NCBI GenBank assembly: GCA_004367505.1
Contig: SFCB01000116.1
Coordinates: 1-64,000 of the forward strand
From: Chloroflexi bacterium OHK40
GTDB lineage: Bacteria > Chloroflexota > Chloroflexia > Chloroflexales > Chloroflexaceae
Length of the DNA stretch: 64,000 bases
Direction: 5' to 3'
Shown: one piece after another, positions 52,101 to 59,493 of the stretch
Layout: each line of letters opens with the position of its first letter
Position numbering within the stretch: the stretch's first letter is position 1
The notes under the pieces: generated by a model
Databases searched by the model: none
What the model was told of the DNA's origin: nothing
The model's input: the letters and a program-made list of their open reading frames with translations, nothing else
Program-made: the position numbers and the translations under genes

Positions 52101-54884
52101 ATGAGCGACCAGAACCGGCCCGACCCTGATGCACTGTTGGCCCGCGTGCGCGCCGAGGCGGCCGCCGCTACACGCGGTCGTCTCACAGTCTTTTTTGGCG
52201 CGGCGCCTGGCGTCGGCAAGACCTACGCCATGCTCGAGGCCGCCCACGCCCGCAAGGCCGAGGGCATCGATGTCGTCGCTGGTGTGGTAGAAACCCACGG
52301 CCGCGCCGACACGCAGGCGCTGCTCGACGGGATCGAGTTGCTCCCGCTCCAGGAGGTGACCTATCGGGGTGTCACCCTGCGCGAGTTCGACCTCGACGCC
52401 GCCCTGGCCCGCAGGCCCCGCCTGATCCTGATCGACGAACTGGCCCACACCAATGCCCCCGGCACCCGCCACCTCAGACGCTGGCAGGATGTCCACGAGC
52501 TGCTTGCCGCCGGCATCGACGTGTACACCACGGTCAACGTCCAGCACCTGGAGAGCCTCAACGACGTGGTCGCGCAGATCACCGGCGTGATCGTGCGCGA
52601 GACGGTGCCGGATAGCGTGGTTGAGCAGGCCGACGAGGTGAAGCTGATCGACTTGCCCGCCGACGATCTGCTCCAGCGCCTGCGCGCGGGCAAAGTCTAC
52701 ATGCCCCAGAACGCCGAGCGAGCCATGGGCAACTTCTTCCGCAAGGGCAACCTGATCGCCCTGCGTGAACTGGCCCTGCGCCGCACCGCCGACCGGGTGG
52801 ACGCCCAGATGGAGCGCTACCGGCGCGATAAGGCGATCACCACGCCCTGGCCAACCACTCTCAGGCTGCTCGTCGGCATCAGCTCCAGCCCCTCGGCGCC
52901 ACGCCTGGTGCGGGCCGCAAAGCGCATGGCCGCCAGCCTACGGGCCGAGTGGATCGTCGCCTTTGTCGAGACGCCCGCCGAGCTGCGCCGGGGCGAAGCC
53001 GAACGCGAGCGCGTTGCGCAGACGCTGCGGCTGGCCGAGCAACTGGGGGCCGAGACGGCAACGCTGAGCGCCACGAACGCCGCCGATGAGTTGCTGGCCT
53101 ACGCCCGCGCCCGCAACATCTCGAAGATCGTGATCGGCAAGCCCGAGCGTCCCCGCTGGAAAGACATGCTCTTCGGCTCGGTCGCCGACGACCTGCTGCG
53201 CAAGAGCGGGGTGATCGACGTCTACGTGCTCTCCGGCGACTTCGGCGATAGTGAGCCCCCGCTACGCGAGCAACTCCAGCCCACCAGCCCCTGGCAAAGC
53301 TACATGGCCGTCCCGGCCCTGGTGGCCCTCTGCACCGCGCTCGCGCTCATCGTGGATAAGGTCGGCATTGGCGAGGCCAATATCATCATGCTCTACCTGC
53401 TCGGCGTACTGGGCGTGGCCCTGGCTGGTGGGCGCGGTCCCTCAGCCCTCGCCGCAGTGCTGAGCGTGCTCAGCTTCAACTTCTTCTTCGTCGAGCCGCG
53501 CATCACCTTCGCCGTCAGCGACGTGCGCTACCTGATCACCTTCGGCGTGATGCTCGCCGTGGGCCTGGTAGTCAGCAACCTGACCGTGCGCTTCCGCCAG
53601 CAGGCCGAGGCAGCTCGCCAGCGCGAACGCCGCACGGCCACGCTCTATGCCCTGAGCCGCGCCTTCGCCAGCACCCGTGGCCGGGAGAACCTGCTCGCGA
53701 TCGCGGTGCGTCACATTCACGAGGTGTTCGACAGCCAGGTGGTTATCCTTCTGCCCGGTACGGACGGGGCGTTGCGCCCCTGGGGCGAGGCCAGTGGCTG
53801 GGCGCATGGGATCGATACCAGCCAGATCTTCGGGCTGAGCGCGGCGGAACAGGGCGTGGCCCGCTGGGTCTTCGACCACAAGGAGCGGGCGGGGCTCGGC
53901 ACCAACACCCTGCCCAGCGCCGAAGGCCTCTACCTCCCCCTGAGCGGCGCGCAGCGGGTTGTCGGCGTGCTCGGAATACGCCCGCGCCAGCGCAACCGGC
54001 TGCTCAACCCTGAACAGATCCACCTGCTGGAGACCTTCGCCAGCCAGACTGCCCTGGCCCTGGAGCGGGCGAGCCTGGCCGCCGAGGCCGAGCGGGCCAC
54101 CCTGACAGCAGAGACGGAGCGTCTGCGCGCGGCGCTGCTCTCCTCGGTCTCCCACGACCTGCGCACCCCCCTGGCGATCATCACCGGCGCGCTCACCAGC
54201 CTCACGGACGCCGGGCCCACGCTCGACCCGGCCACCCGCGACACGCTCGCCCGGACGGCCTGCGACGAGGCGCAGCGGCTCAACCGCTTGCTCAACAACC
54301 TGCTGGAGATGACCAGGCTGGAGGCCGGGGCGGTACGTGTACGCAAGGAGTGGCAGCCGCTGGAGGAGATCGTCGGCGTGGCGGTTGGCCGCGTCACCGA
54401 CGGCGGCGTGCAGCCGGGCATGCTGCCCGAGCACCACCCCCTCACGATCGACCTGCCCGCCGAACTACCGCTCGTCCCACTCGACGCCATCCTGATCGAG
54501 CAGGTACTCGTCAACCTGCTGGAGAACGCCATCCGGCACACCCCGCCCGGCACACCGATCCACCTCGGGGCCCGCTTCCTGCCAGCCGCCGCCGGGCAGC
54601 CGCAGCCCGCCGTCGAGGTGTCAGTCGCCGACCGGGGACCCGGGCTGGCGCCCGGCGACGAGCAGCGGGTCTTCGAGAAGTTCTACCGGGGCGGCGCCGA
54701 CAGCGGACGGGGTAACGTCGGGCTCGGGCTGGCGATCTGCAAGGGCATGGTCGAGGCCCACGGCGGGCGGATCTGGGCCGAATCTCGGCTGGAAGGCGGG
54801 GCGGTCTTTCGCTTTACCCTGCCGCTGGACGGTATTCCGCCTCCAGTGGGTGAAGAGGCGCTGGCAGCGCGCGACACAAGCTAA
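52101..54884 (+). CDS. kdpD: Sensor histidine kinase KdpD
   Basis: A protein of 927 residues. The N-terminal KdpD domain has Walker A GAAPGVGKT (33-41) and LILIDELAHTNAPGTRH. A universal-stress-type domain follows (about 250-370, LLVGISSSPSAPRLVRAA). Four membrane helices form the DUF4118 region (about 395-500, FNFFFVEPRITF), then come a GAF domain, the HisKA dimerisation domain with phospho-accepting His685 (SSVSHDLRTPLAI) and the ATPase domain (LLENAIRHTPPG, GLGLAICKGMVEAHGG). It senses K limitation or turgor and normally phosphorylates KdpE. It is divergent from kdpFABC, and no kdpE follows, which is unusual. Confidence 0.96.
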   Translation: MSDQNRPDPDALLARVRAEAAAATRGRLTVFFGAAPGVGKTYAMLEAAHARKAEGIDVVAGVVETHGRADTQALLDGIELLPLQEVTYRGVTLREFDLDAALARRPRLILIDELAHTNAPGTRHLRRWQDVHELLAAGIDVYTTVNVQHLESLNDVVAQITGVIVRETVPDSVVEQADEVKLIDLPADDLLQRLRAGKVYMPQNAERAMGNFFRKGNLIALRELALRRTADRVDAQMERYRRDKAITTPWPTTLRLLVGISSSPSAPRLVRAAKRMAASLRAEWIVAFVETPAELRRGEAERERVAQTLRLAEQLGAETATLSATNAADELLAYARARNISKIVIGKPERPRWKDMLFGSVADDLLRKSGVIDVYVLSGDFGDSEPPLREQLQPTSPWQSYMAVPALVALCTALALIVDKVGIGEANIIMLYLLGVLGVALAGGRGPSALAAVLSVLSFNFFFVEPRITFAVSDVRYLITFGVMLAVGLVVSNLTVRFRQQAEAARQRERRTATLYALSRAFASTRGRENLLAIAVRHIHEVFDSQVVILLPGTDGALRPWGEASGWAHGIDTSQIFGLSAAEQGVARWVFDHKERAGLGTNTLPSAEGLYLPLSGAQRVVGVLGIRPRQRNRLLNPEQIHLLETFASQTALALERASLAAEAERATLTAETERLRAALLSSVSHDLRTPLAIITGALTSLTDAGPTLDPATRDTLARTACDEAQRLNRLLNNLLEMTRLEAGAVRVRKEWQPLEEIVGVAVGRVTDGGVQPGMLPEHHPLTIDLPAELPLVPLDAILIEQVLVNLLENAIRHTPPGTPIHLGARFLPAAAGQPQPAVEVSVADRGPGLAPGDEQRVFEKFYRGGADSGRGNVGLGLAICKGMVEAHGGRIWAESRLEGGAVFRFTLPLDGIPPPVGEEALAARDTS

Positions 54885-54895
54885 ATGGGCAGCCT
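54881..54895 (+). repeat. 15-base direct repeat, left copy
   Basis: CTAAATGGGCAGCCT spans the kdpD stop codon. The identical sequence occurs at 56183-56197. Between them lie a dispersed repeat and the Pr6Pr-like gene. Confidence 0.7.
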
Positions 54896-55375
54896 TCCGG
54901 GGCGTCTCGCCCGCCCAGGCTGGATGCCGGCGGACCACCAGCCCTCTCAGGCCACATCGGGAACTAACCACCCGGCGTGGAGCACGAATGCTCCGGCAAC
55001 CTGGTTGTGATCGAGACATTTCTTGCATGGAAGGGCTTCACCCTTCCACGACCCCTTCCGCAGCACCCATCAGAAACTCGGGGTCAGCCCCCCAGCGCAA
55101 CGGTTGCGCGATCAGCGCCACGCGACCCGGCCCGTGGTACGCGCGGACTTTGGCGGGATCGCGGCGGAGCTCGGGCGTCCCGCACGCGCGGCGGCTGAAG
55201 CCACGGGCGAGCGCCCAGCGAAACCAGCCTGCGCCGGCTCGATCAGGCCCATCGGCGGCCCGTGGGGCGGCTCGCCGGAAGACGTGCCACCCCGGCGTGG
55301 GCGCGTAGTTCCACCGGAAGGGCGGCGTGTCCGGGCTGGTGGGGTCGGCTGCACGCCTGGCGCACCCCAGCGCCG
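54896..55375. other. Non-coding stretch after kdpD with hairpin and dispersed repeat copy B
   Basis: No gene is supported. TGGAAGGG (55028-55035) and CCCTTCCA (55041-55048) form a perfect hairpin that could end the kdpD transcript, without a T tract. From 55095 a perfect palindrome GCGCAAC-G-GTTGCGC begins the second copy of the repeat seen at 14343: ATCAGCGCC, then CTCGGGCGTCCCGCACGC and CTGAAGCC. This G/C-rich stretch gives long open frames in several phases that are not protein-like. Confidence 0.5.
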
Positions 55376-56041
55376 CTAGCCGACACGTAGTTCTTCTACC
55401 GGCACCAGGAACCGCGCCAGCACCTTGTCCAGGGCGACAATCAGCAGCCCGACGATACTGAAAATGACGATCAGGCCAAGCGCATTGGCAAAAGTTCGGC
55501 CGTAGCCGATCGCCGCCACGTTGATAAACGGGTAGGCATACCAGCCATCGAGCGCGCCCCGGGCGATGGCGTACGCCAGGTAGCCACAGGGGTAGAGCAG
55601 CCAGAGGGGCACAAAGCGCCACTGAAGAGCGCCTCGGGGCTGCAAGAACACCCAGTAGCCGATATAGCCGAGCGGCGTCACATAGTGCAATAGCACATCG
55701 GCAAGAAGCTGGGCACCCTTGGGTTCCCAGAGTCGCTGAAGGATCAGCACGTAAACGGCGCCCACCAGCGTGATCGCAGCCAGCACGGCTGAGTCAACTG
55801 CGGTGCGCGCAAAGAAGCGCCCGAGTGCCGAAGCCGGCGCAACCACCCGCGCGGTGTAACTCGTAGCCACAACGATATTCGTGAGGATGGTAAAGTAGCC
55901 GGTGAGCCGCCAGAGGATCTCGGGCAGGCTCAACCCACCCACGTCCATCGTACCGATCGATACCGCTAGCTGCACGAGCACCCCTGCCCACGCCAGCCCG
56001 CCCGCCACCGCCAGGTACGTTCGCGTATGTCGCACCGGCAT
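55376..56041 (-). CDS. Pr6Pr-like integral membrane protein
   Basis: A protein of 221 residues if started at ATG 56041 (MPVRHTRTYLAVAGG). The ribosome-like GGGGAGG is almost touching this ATG, so a start at 56068 or further upstream is possible. Six hydrophobic helices. The segment EILWRLTGYFTILTNIVVA and the later DVLLHYVTPLGYIGYWVF, PLWLLYPCGYLAYAIARGALDGWYAYPFINV match the Pr6Pr (FAR-17a/AIG1-like) family. Function in bacteria is unknown. It lies inside the segment bounded by 15-base direct repeats. Confidence 0.75.
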   Translation of the reverse strand: MPVRHTRTYLAVAGGLAWAGVLVQLAVSIGTMDVGGLSLPEILWRLTGYFTILTNIVVATSYTARVVAPASALGRFFARTAVDSAVLAAITLVGAVYVLILQRLWEPKGAQLLADVLLHYVTPLGYIGYWVFLQPRGALQWRFVPLWLLYPCGYLAYAIARGALDGWYAYPFINVAAIGYGRTFANALGLIVIFSIVGLLIVALDKVLARFLVPVEELRVG

Positions 56042-56466
56042 CCTCCCCGCATCGTACACGTTCAGCATGAGGGGGAACACATCCGCCTGGGAGCGCGAGC
56101 GGCTCGCCTGCATCGGACCATTGCGGGCAAGCCGCCGATACTTCCAGCAGAATGCTAAACAGTCACCCCGCATCAAGCGCTTCTAAATGGGCAGCCTCGC
56201 GTTGTAGTGTCAAGACAATCCTCGTCGCAGATAGTATAGACACTTTGCCAGCGCTCCATCTGGAAGGCGCACCTCCACGCCAGTGCGTAGCTCGAGGTCG
56301 CCGATGTCCGTCACGGCACTCTCTGTCGGATGCTGCCCGTCATGCCGTCATCTCCTCACGTGAATGGCGTCATTGTAGCCTGTCTGGAAGCGCGGCGCTA
56401 CTCCTTCGAAGGAAAGGTAGAAGCCACTTCTCCGCAAACGCGCTGCTGGCGAAGCACAGGCTTTAC
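56042..56466. other. Non-coding stretch
   Basis: No supported gene. It contains the right copy of the 15-base repeat and some A/T-richer sequence (ATAGTATAGACA near 56230) without a clear promoter pair. Confidence 0.4.
56183..56197 (+). repeat. 15-base direct repeat, right copy
   Basis: CTAAATGGGCAGCCT, identical to 54881-54895 and in the same direction, about 1.3 kb away. Confidence 0.7.
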
Positions 56467-56778
56467 ATGGAAGGTCACTCGCCCAGGGTGAACGAGGCCT
56501 CGCGGCACAATCCGTTCGAGCGGTTCCTGCCGGCGCTACGCAACCAGCCGGGCTTCGTCGCCGGCTCCTGGGGCAAGGCTCCCGACGGGCGGGCGGTGTC
56601 GATCACGGTGCGGGAGAGCGAGGATGCGCTGCCGCAGAGTACGATGAACGCGAACGCGGTGCCGCTGCTTCCCGGGCAAGAACCGGCGCTCATCGCTGCG
56701 CCGAGCAGCATGGACAGGTTTGCGCGCTGCGCCTGGGCGCGCAAGCAGCCGGCGGCAAGCGGCGACGCCGACACTTAG
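56467..56778 (+). pseudogene. Remnant of an antibiotic-biosynthesis-monooxygenase-like domain
   Basis: The frame from ATG 56467 reads FERFLPALRNQPGFVAGSWG followed by APDGRAVSITVRESED, like the core of a small ABM/dimeric alpha-beta barrel protein. The first beta strand of the domain is missing and the end is unlike the family, so it is probably a fragment. It converges with the DinB-fold gene, with the two ends overlapping by 4 bases. The call rests on one short segment. Confidence 0.35.
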
Positions 56779-57599
56779 TACAACACCTGCGTGTGTTTCA
56801 ATGCCAGCTCTGCCAGCCCGACATCGCCGCTGATCCTGGTCTTTGCGCGCCCTTCGGCGTAGCTGTACCGCCCCGAGGCATAGATGTTGAAATCGAGCTC
56901 ATCCATCTGAATCGTGGTAGCGGCTTCTCCTGGGCCTATCTTCCACACACCACCAGCCAACCCTGAGAGGTCGAATATCACGGCCTGCCCGCCCAGCTGT
57001 GGTGCAAGCTTTTTCGCCGCATCGCGCATCACCAGTGCGACGATCCGGTCGTCGTGCCCAGTCGTCGGCTCAAAGCTACGTCCGAGCGCGCGGCAGATAT
57101 CGAGCCGGTGCATCCAGGTGTCGCGACTGTGGATGACCCACATCAAATCCCGCATCGAAAGGCTTCCGGGAATTGGGTGCGGCACGCTGAGCAGTTTAAA
57201 CAGGCGGAACGCGTACGCCCACTTGCGGATCGCGACCGGCCCCACCTGCCGTATCTCGGCGATCAGTTGCCCCGGCGACGCATCAGCGCGCTCGGCCAGC
57301 TGGAGTTCATTCGTGGCGTCTTCGGTGAGCTGGCCCGGTTTGGTTCTCACGAGATACTGACGGAGCATTTCGCGGTAGCTTGTGCCGCTGGCATAGCTGC
57401 CCGCCTGGTGCGCCAGGATGTCGCGAACCGTCCACCCGGTGCAGGCCGTCGGCTTGGCCCAGTCGGCCGGGGCAACGGTCTCCGCCAGTGCCAGCAGGCG
57501 CTCCAGTTCCGTACGCAGCAACGCGTACGCTTCGTCAGCGGTCACAAAGGGCACGCGGAGAGCGTCGAGTGCGGTCATGGACGGATCGAGGGTGGTCAT
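56775..57599 (-). CDS. Maleylpyruvate-isomerase-family (DinB-fold) protein
   Basis: A protein of 274 residues. The N-terminal DinB-like four-helix bundle shows LRTELERLLALAETVAPADW..TACTGWTVRDILAHQAG, and a metal-binding His is expected in DILAHQAG, with HSRDTWMHRLDIC later in the domain. A C-terminal SCP2-like domain follows (FDLSGLAGGVWKIG..TTIQMDELDFNIYASGR). Relatives are thiol-dependent isomerases or transferases, and many are described as mycothiol-dependent. The thiol and substrate are unknown here. It lies 26 bases after the TetR gene and is probably controlled by it. Confidence 0.8.
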   Translation of the reverse strand: MTTLDPSMTALDALRVPFVTADEAYALLRTELERLLALAETVAPADWAKPTACTGWTVRDILAHQAGSYASGTSYREMLRQYLVRTKPGQLTEDATNELQLAERADASPGQLIAEIRQVGPVAIRKWAYAFRLFKLLSVPHPIPGSLSMRDLMWVIHSRDTWMHRLDICRALGRSFEPTTGHDDRIVALVMRDAAKKLAPQLGGQAVIFDLSGLAGGVWKIGPGEAATTIQMDELDFNIYASGRYSYAEGRAKTRISGDVGLAELALKHTQVLY

Positions 57600-57625
57600 G
57601 GTTTGCTCCAGAGTACGAGCGATGG

Positions 57626-58255
57626 TTACGGCTTGGACCAGGCTTTGTTCAGCACCGCCAGTGCGGCGGGGATTAACGACCCAAACCTTCCCTGGCCCAG
57701 CGGGAGATGTGGATCGTTTGCCATGTGCTGCGCGGTCAGCCCGTGCATGATGGCGATGAGGAGATTGATCAGCTGTTCGGGTGTGAGGTCGGTATCGAGA
57801 ACCTCGCTTAGCCGCGCAACTCGTTCGTAGGACTGCTGAAGCATGAGCATACTGAGTTGCAGGCTCTCATCAGAGGGAACGAAGCCAGGGACCGGCCGTT
57901 CGAAGCAAAGCTGGAAGAGCTCGGGGTTCTGGATGGCGAACGTCATGTAGGCTTCAAACTCCAGCCGGAGCTCATCCTGCCACGTCTCGGCTCCCCGGGC
58001 GGTCTTCGCTACATGCTCTGCGTACAGGGTGAAGCCAAGCCGAAACAGGGCGTCGTAGATGTCCAACTTGCCCGCGAAGTAATAGTAGAGAGACGGCGCG
58101 CGCATGTCTAACCGCCGAGCCAGCTCCTGCATCGAGAGGGCTGCCACCCCTTCTTCGCGCATAATCGCGCGGGCGGTATCAAGGATGCGCTGGACCATCG
58201 TGTCGCGGGTGCGCTGACGGCGTGGCGACAATCTCGAGGGAGTTGCTTTCTTCAT
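57626..58255 (-). CDS. TetR-family transcriptional regulator
   Basis: A protein of 209 residues. The helix-turn-helix is at about 15-65 (RDTMVQRILDTARAIMREEG, MQELARRLDMRAPSLYYYF), followed by a helical ligand domain with a WHG-like/TetR C-terminal pattern (LRLEFEAYMTFAIQNPELFQLCFERP). It is the first gene of a two-gene operon with the DinB-fold enzyme. A perfect palindrome and a promoter lie just upstream, which indicates autorepression. Confidence 0.92.
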   Translation of the reverse strand: MKKATPSRLSPRRQRTRDTMVQRILDTARAIMREEGVAALSMQELARRLDMRAPSLYYYFAGKLDIYDALFRLGFTLYAEHVAKTARGAETWQDELRLEFEAYMTFAIQNPELFQLCFERPVPGFVPSDESLQLSMLMLQQSYERVARLSEVLDTDLTPEQLINLLIAIMHGLTAQHMANDPHLPLGQGRFGSLIPAALAVLNKAWSKP

Positions 58256-58270
58256 CGTTTGTCGAATAAT

Positions 58271-58312
58271 ATTAGATAAATCTAATCATATTAGAATTCC
58301 ACCAGTTGTCAA
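58271..58312 (-). promoter_or_regulatory. TetR promoter and palindromic operator
   Basis: On the minus strand, TTGACA (58312-58307), a 16-base spacer and TATGAT (58290-58285) make a strong promoter. The palindrome ATTAGATAAATCTAAT (58271-58286) overlaps the end of the -10, where a bound repressor would block initiation. It is 16 bases from the TetR start codon. Confidence 0.7.
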
Positions 58313-58377
58313 GCCCTGGGTCTGTCTTTCGCCGTGGCAGAGATGCTCAGCCTCGCCAGGAAGCGTGACTTCGCCAA

Positions 58378-58803
58378 TTACACCACGCCGAGCGCTGCCC
58401 ACAGGTTCGGGTGCTCCTCCTGCAGGCGATCAAGCCAGGAGGTTACGCGCGGTCCAACCTCCTCTGGCCGCGCCCGCTCGACCAGAGTCAGGAAATACGC
58501 GCCATGCCGATCACGAGTCGTCTCTGCTTCGCCCGCAGCCGCCAATTGCTCCAGGGCGTACTCGCGAATCGTTTCCAGCATCGTCTAGTGTGGTTCGTTG
58601 CCCACACCCGCTCCTGGCGCGACCAGGCTCTTGTCGATCAAGTCCGCCCAGAAGATCGAGCGTTGTAGCCCCCAGACAACCCACAGCCTCCACGGCCGCC
58701 AGATCCCAACCGCCCACGAAGACTCCGAGCCGACGGAAGAGAGCCTGCTCCTGCTTGCTCAGCAGGTCGTAGCTCCAGGCGATCGTTGCGTGATCCTGGT
58801 TTA
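58378..58803 (-). pseudogene. Remnant of an ATPase-type transcriptional regulator
   Basis: Two minus-strand frames together give a piece of the AfsR/LuxR-type predicted-ATPase family. They are [20 protein letters not shown] with [16 protein letters not shown] in one frame, then [12 protein letters not shown] in a second, a TAG stop at 58587-58585, and then [20 protein letters not shown] with TSWLDRLQEEHPNLWAAL. A frameshift near 58655, the stop and missing ends show it is broken. Intact relatives are 700-1000 residues long. Confidence 0.7.
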
Positions 58804-59255
58804 CCTGGCCCAGGTAAGCAGCGACCTGTGCCCAGCGCGCGCCACGGCCGTGACGCCCACCCCAGCGCAAGCGGGGCGTGCTAGCACGCAGGATGTTACT
58901 GCTGCTCGGCAGCTTTCTGGCCGCCCACGCCTCGCCTGCGTGCCTCTGGTACTCGGGCTGGCGCGCCTCCTGGCGCCGCGAGTCGCATACGTGCCCGCCC
59001 TACGGCGCCTCGTGGACGACCTGACGGGCCAGAGCTTGCGCGAGGCCCTGGACGCCCTCGCCGCAGCGGCCGCCTTTGAGCAGGAACCACGCGCCGAGCG
59101 CTAACGAGCGCATCCAGCGATCGGGCCGTGCCACGCTGCTGCACTGCGCTGTTACACCAATTGAAAGCGAGGCGGCACAGCGTGCGGCAGCGAGGCACCG
59201 TGCGACGGCGAGCTGCCAGAGGCCCAACGCCAGGTGGCACAGCTCCGAAGTCACT
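58804..59255. other. Degenerate region between two remnants
   Basis: No intact gene. A minus-strand segment (LALGAWFLLKGGRCGEGVQG) is loosely like a TPR from the same regulator type, but this is too short to support. Confidence 0.35.
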
Positions 59256-59493
59256 GGTTTGCGGATCGAACGAGGCGAGGTCGGTGCCCTTGTGGCGCTT
59301 ATACCGACAGCAGGTGCAGGCCAGCTTGCCTTCCACCGATTCGCCGCCGTACTGCTCGGCAATCACATGATCGACCCGTGCGGCAGCATAAAGGCCAACG
59401 CTGCCGGAAGGAAGCAGAGCTCACACCGCCCGCCCGCCCGTTCTTCCACCAGCCGCCGAAGCGCAGCCGGGATGCAGGCCTTGGTTATTATCG
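59256..59493 (-). pseudogene. HNH endonuclease remnant, frameshifted
   Basis: One minus-strand frame gives AALRRLVEERAGGRCELCFL followed by PAALAFM. About 59385 the match moves to another frame with ARVDHVIAEQYGGESVEG, then LACTCCRYKRHKGTDLASFD. Together they are the core of the HNH family in which RCEYCLLPEALAF is followed by DHVIAEKHGG and NLAL-CxxCNxxKG. A one-base shift separates the halves, and the C-terminal third is unrecognisable. Its start overlaps the 3' end of the kinase-WD40 gene by a few bases. Confidence 0.7.

Noticed and set aside
54896-55375. Gene between kdpD and the Pr6Pr-like gene, for example kdpE
   Set aside because: None of the six frames shows a receiver domain or winged helix. 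The stretch is a GC-rich repeat.
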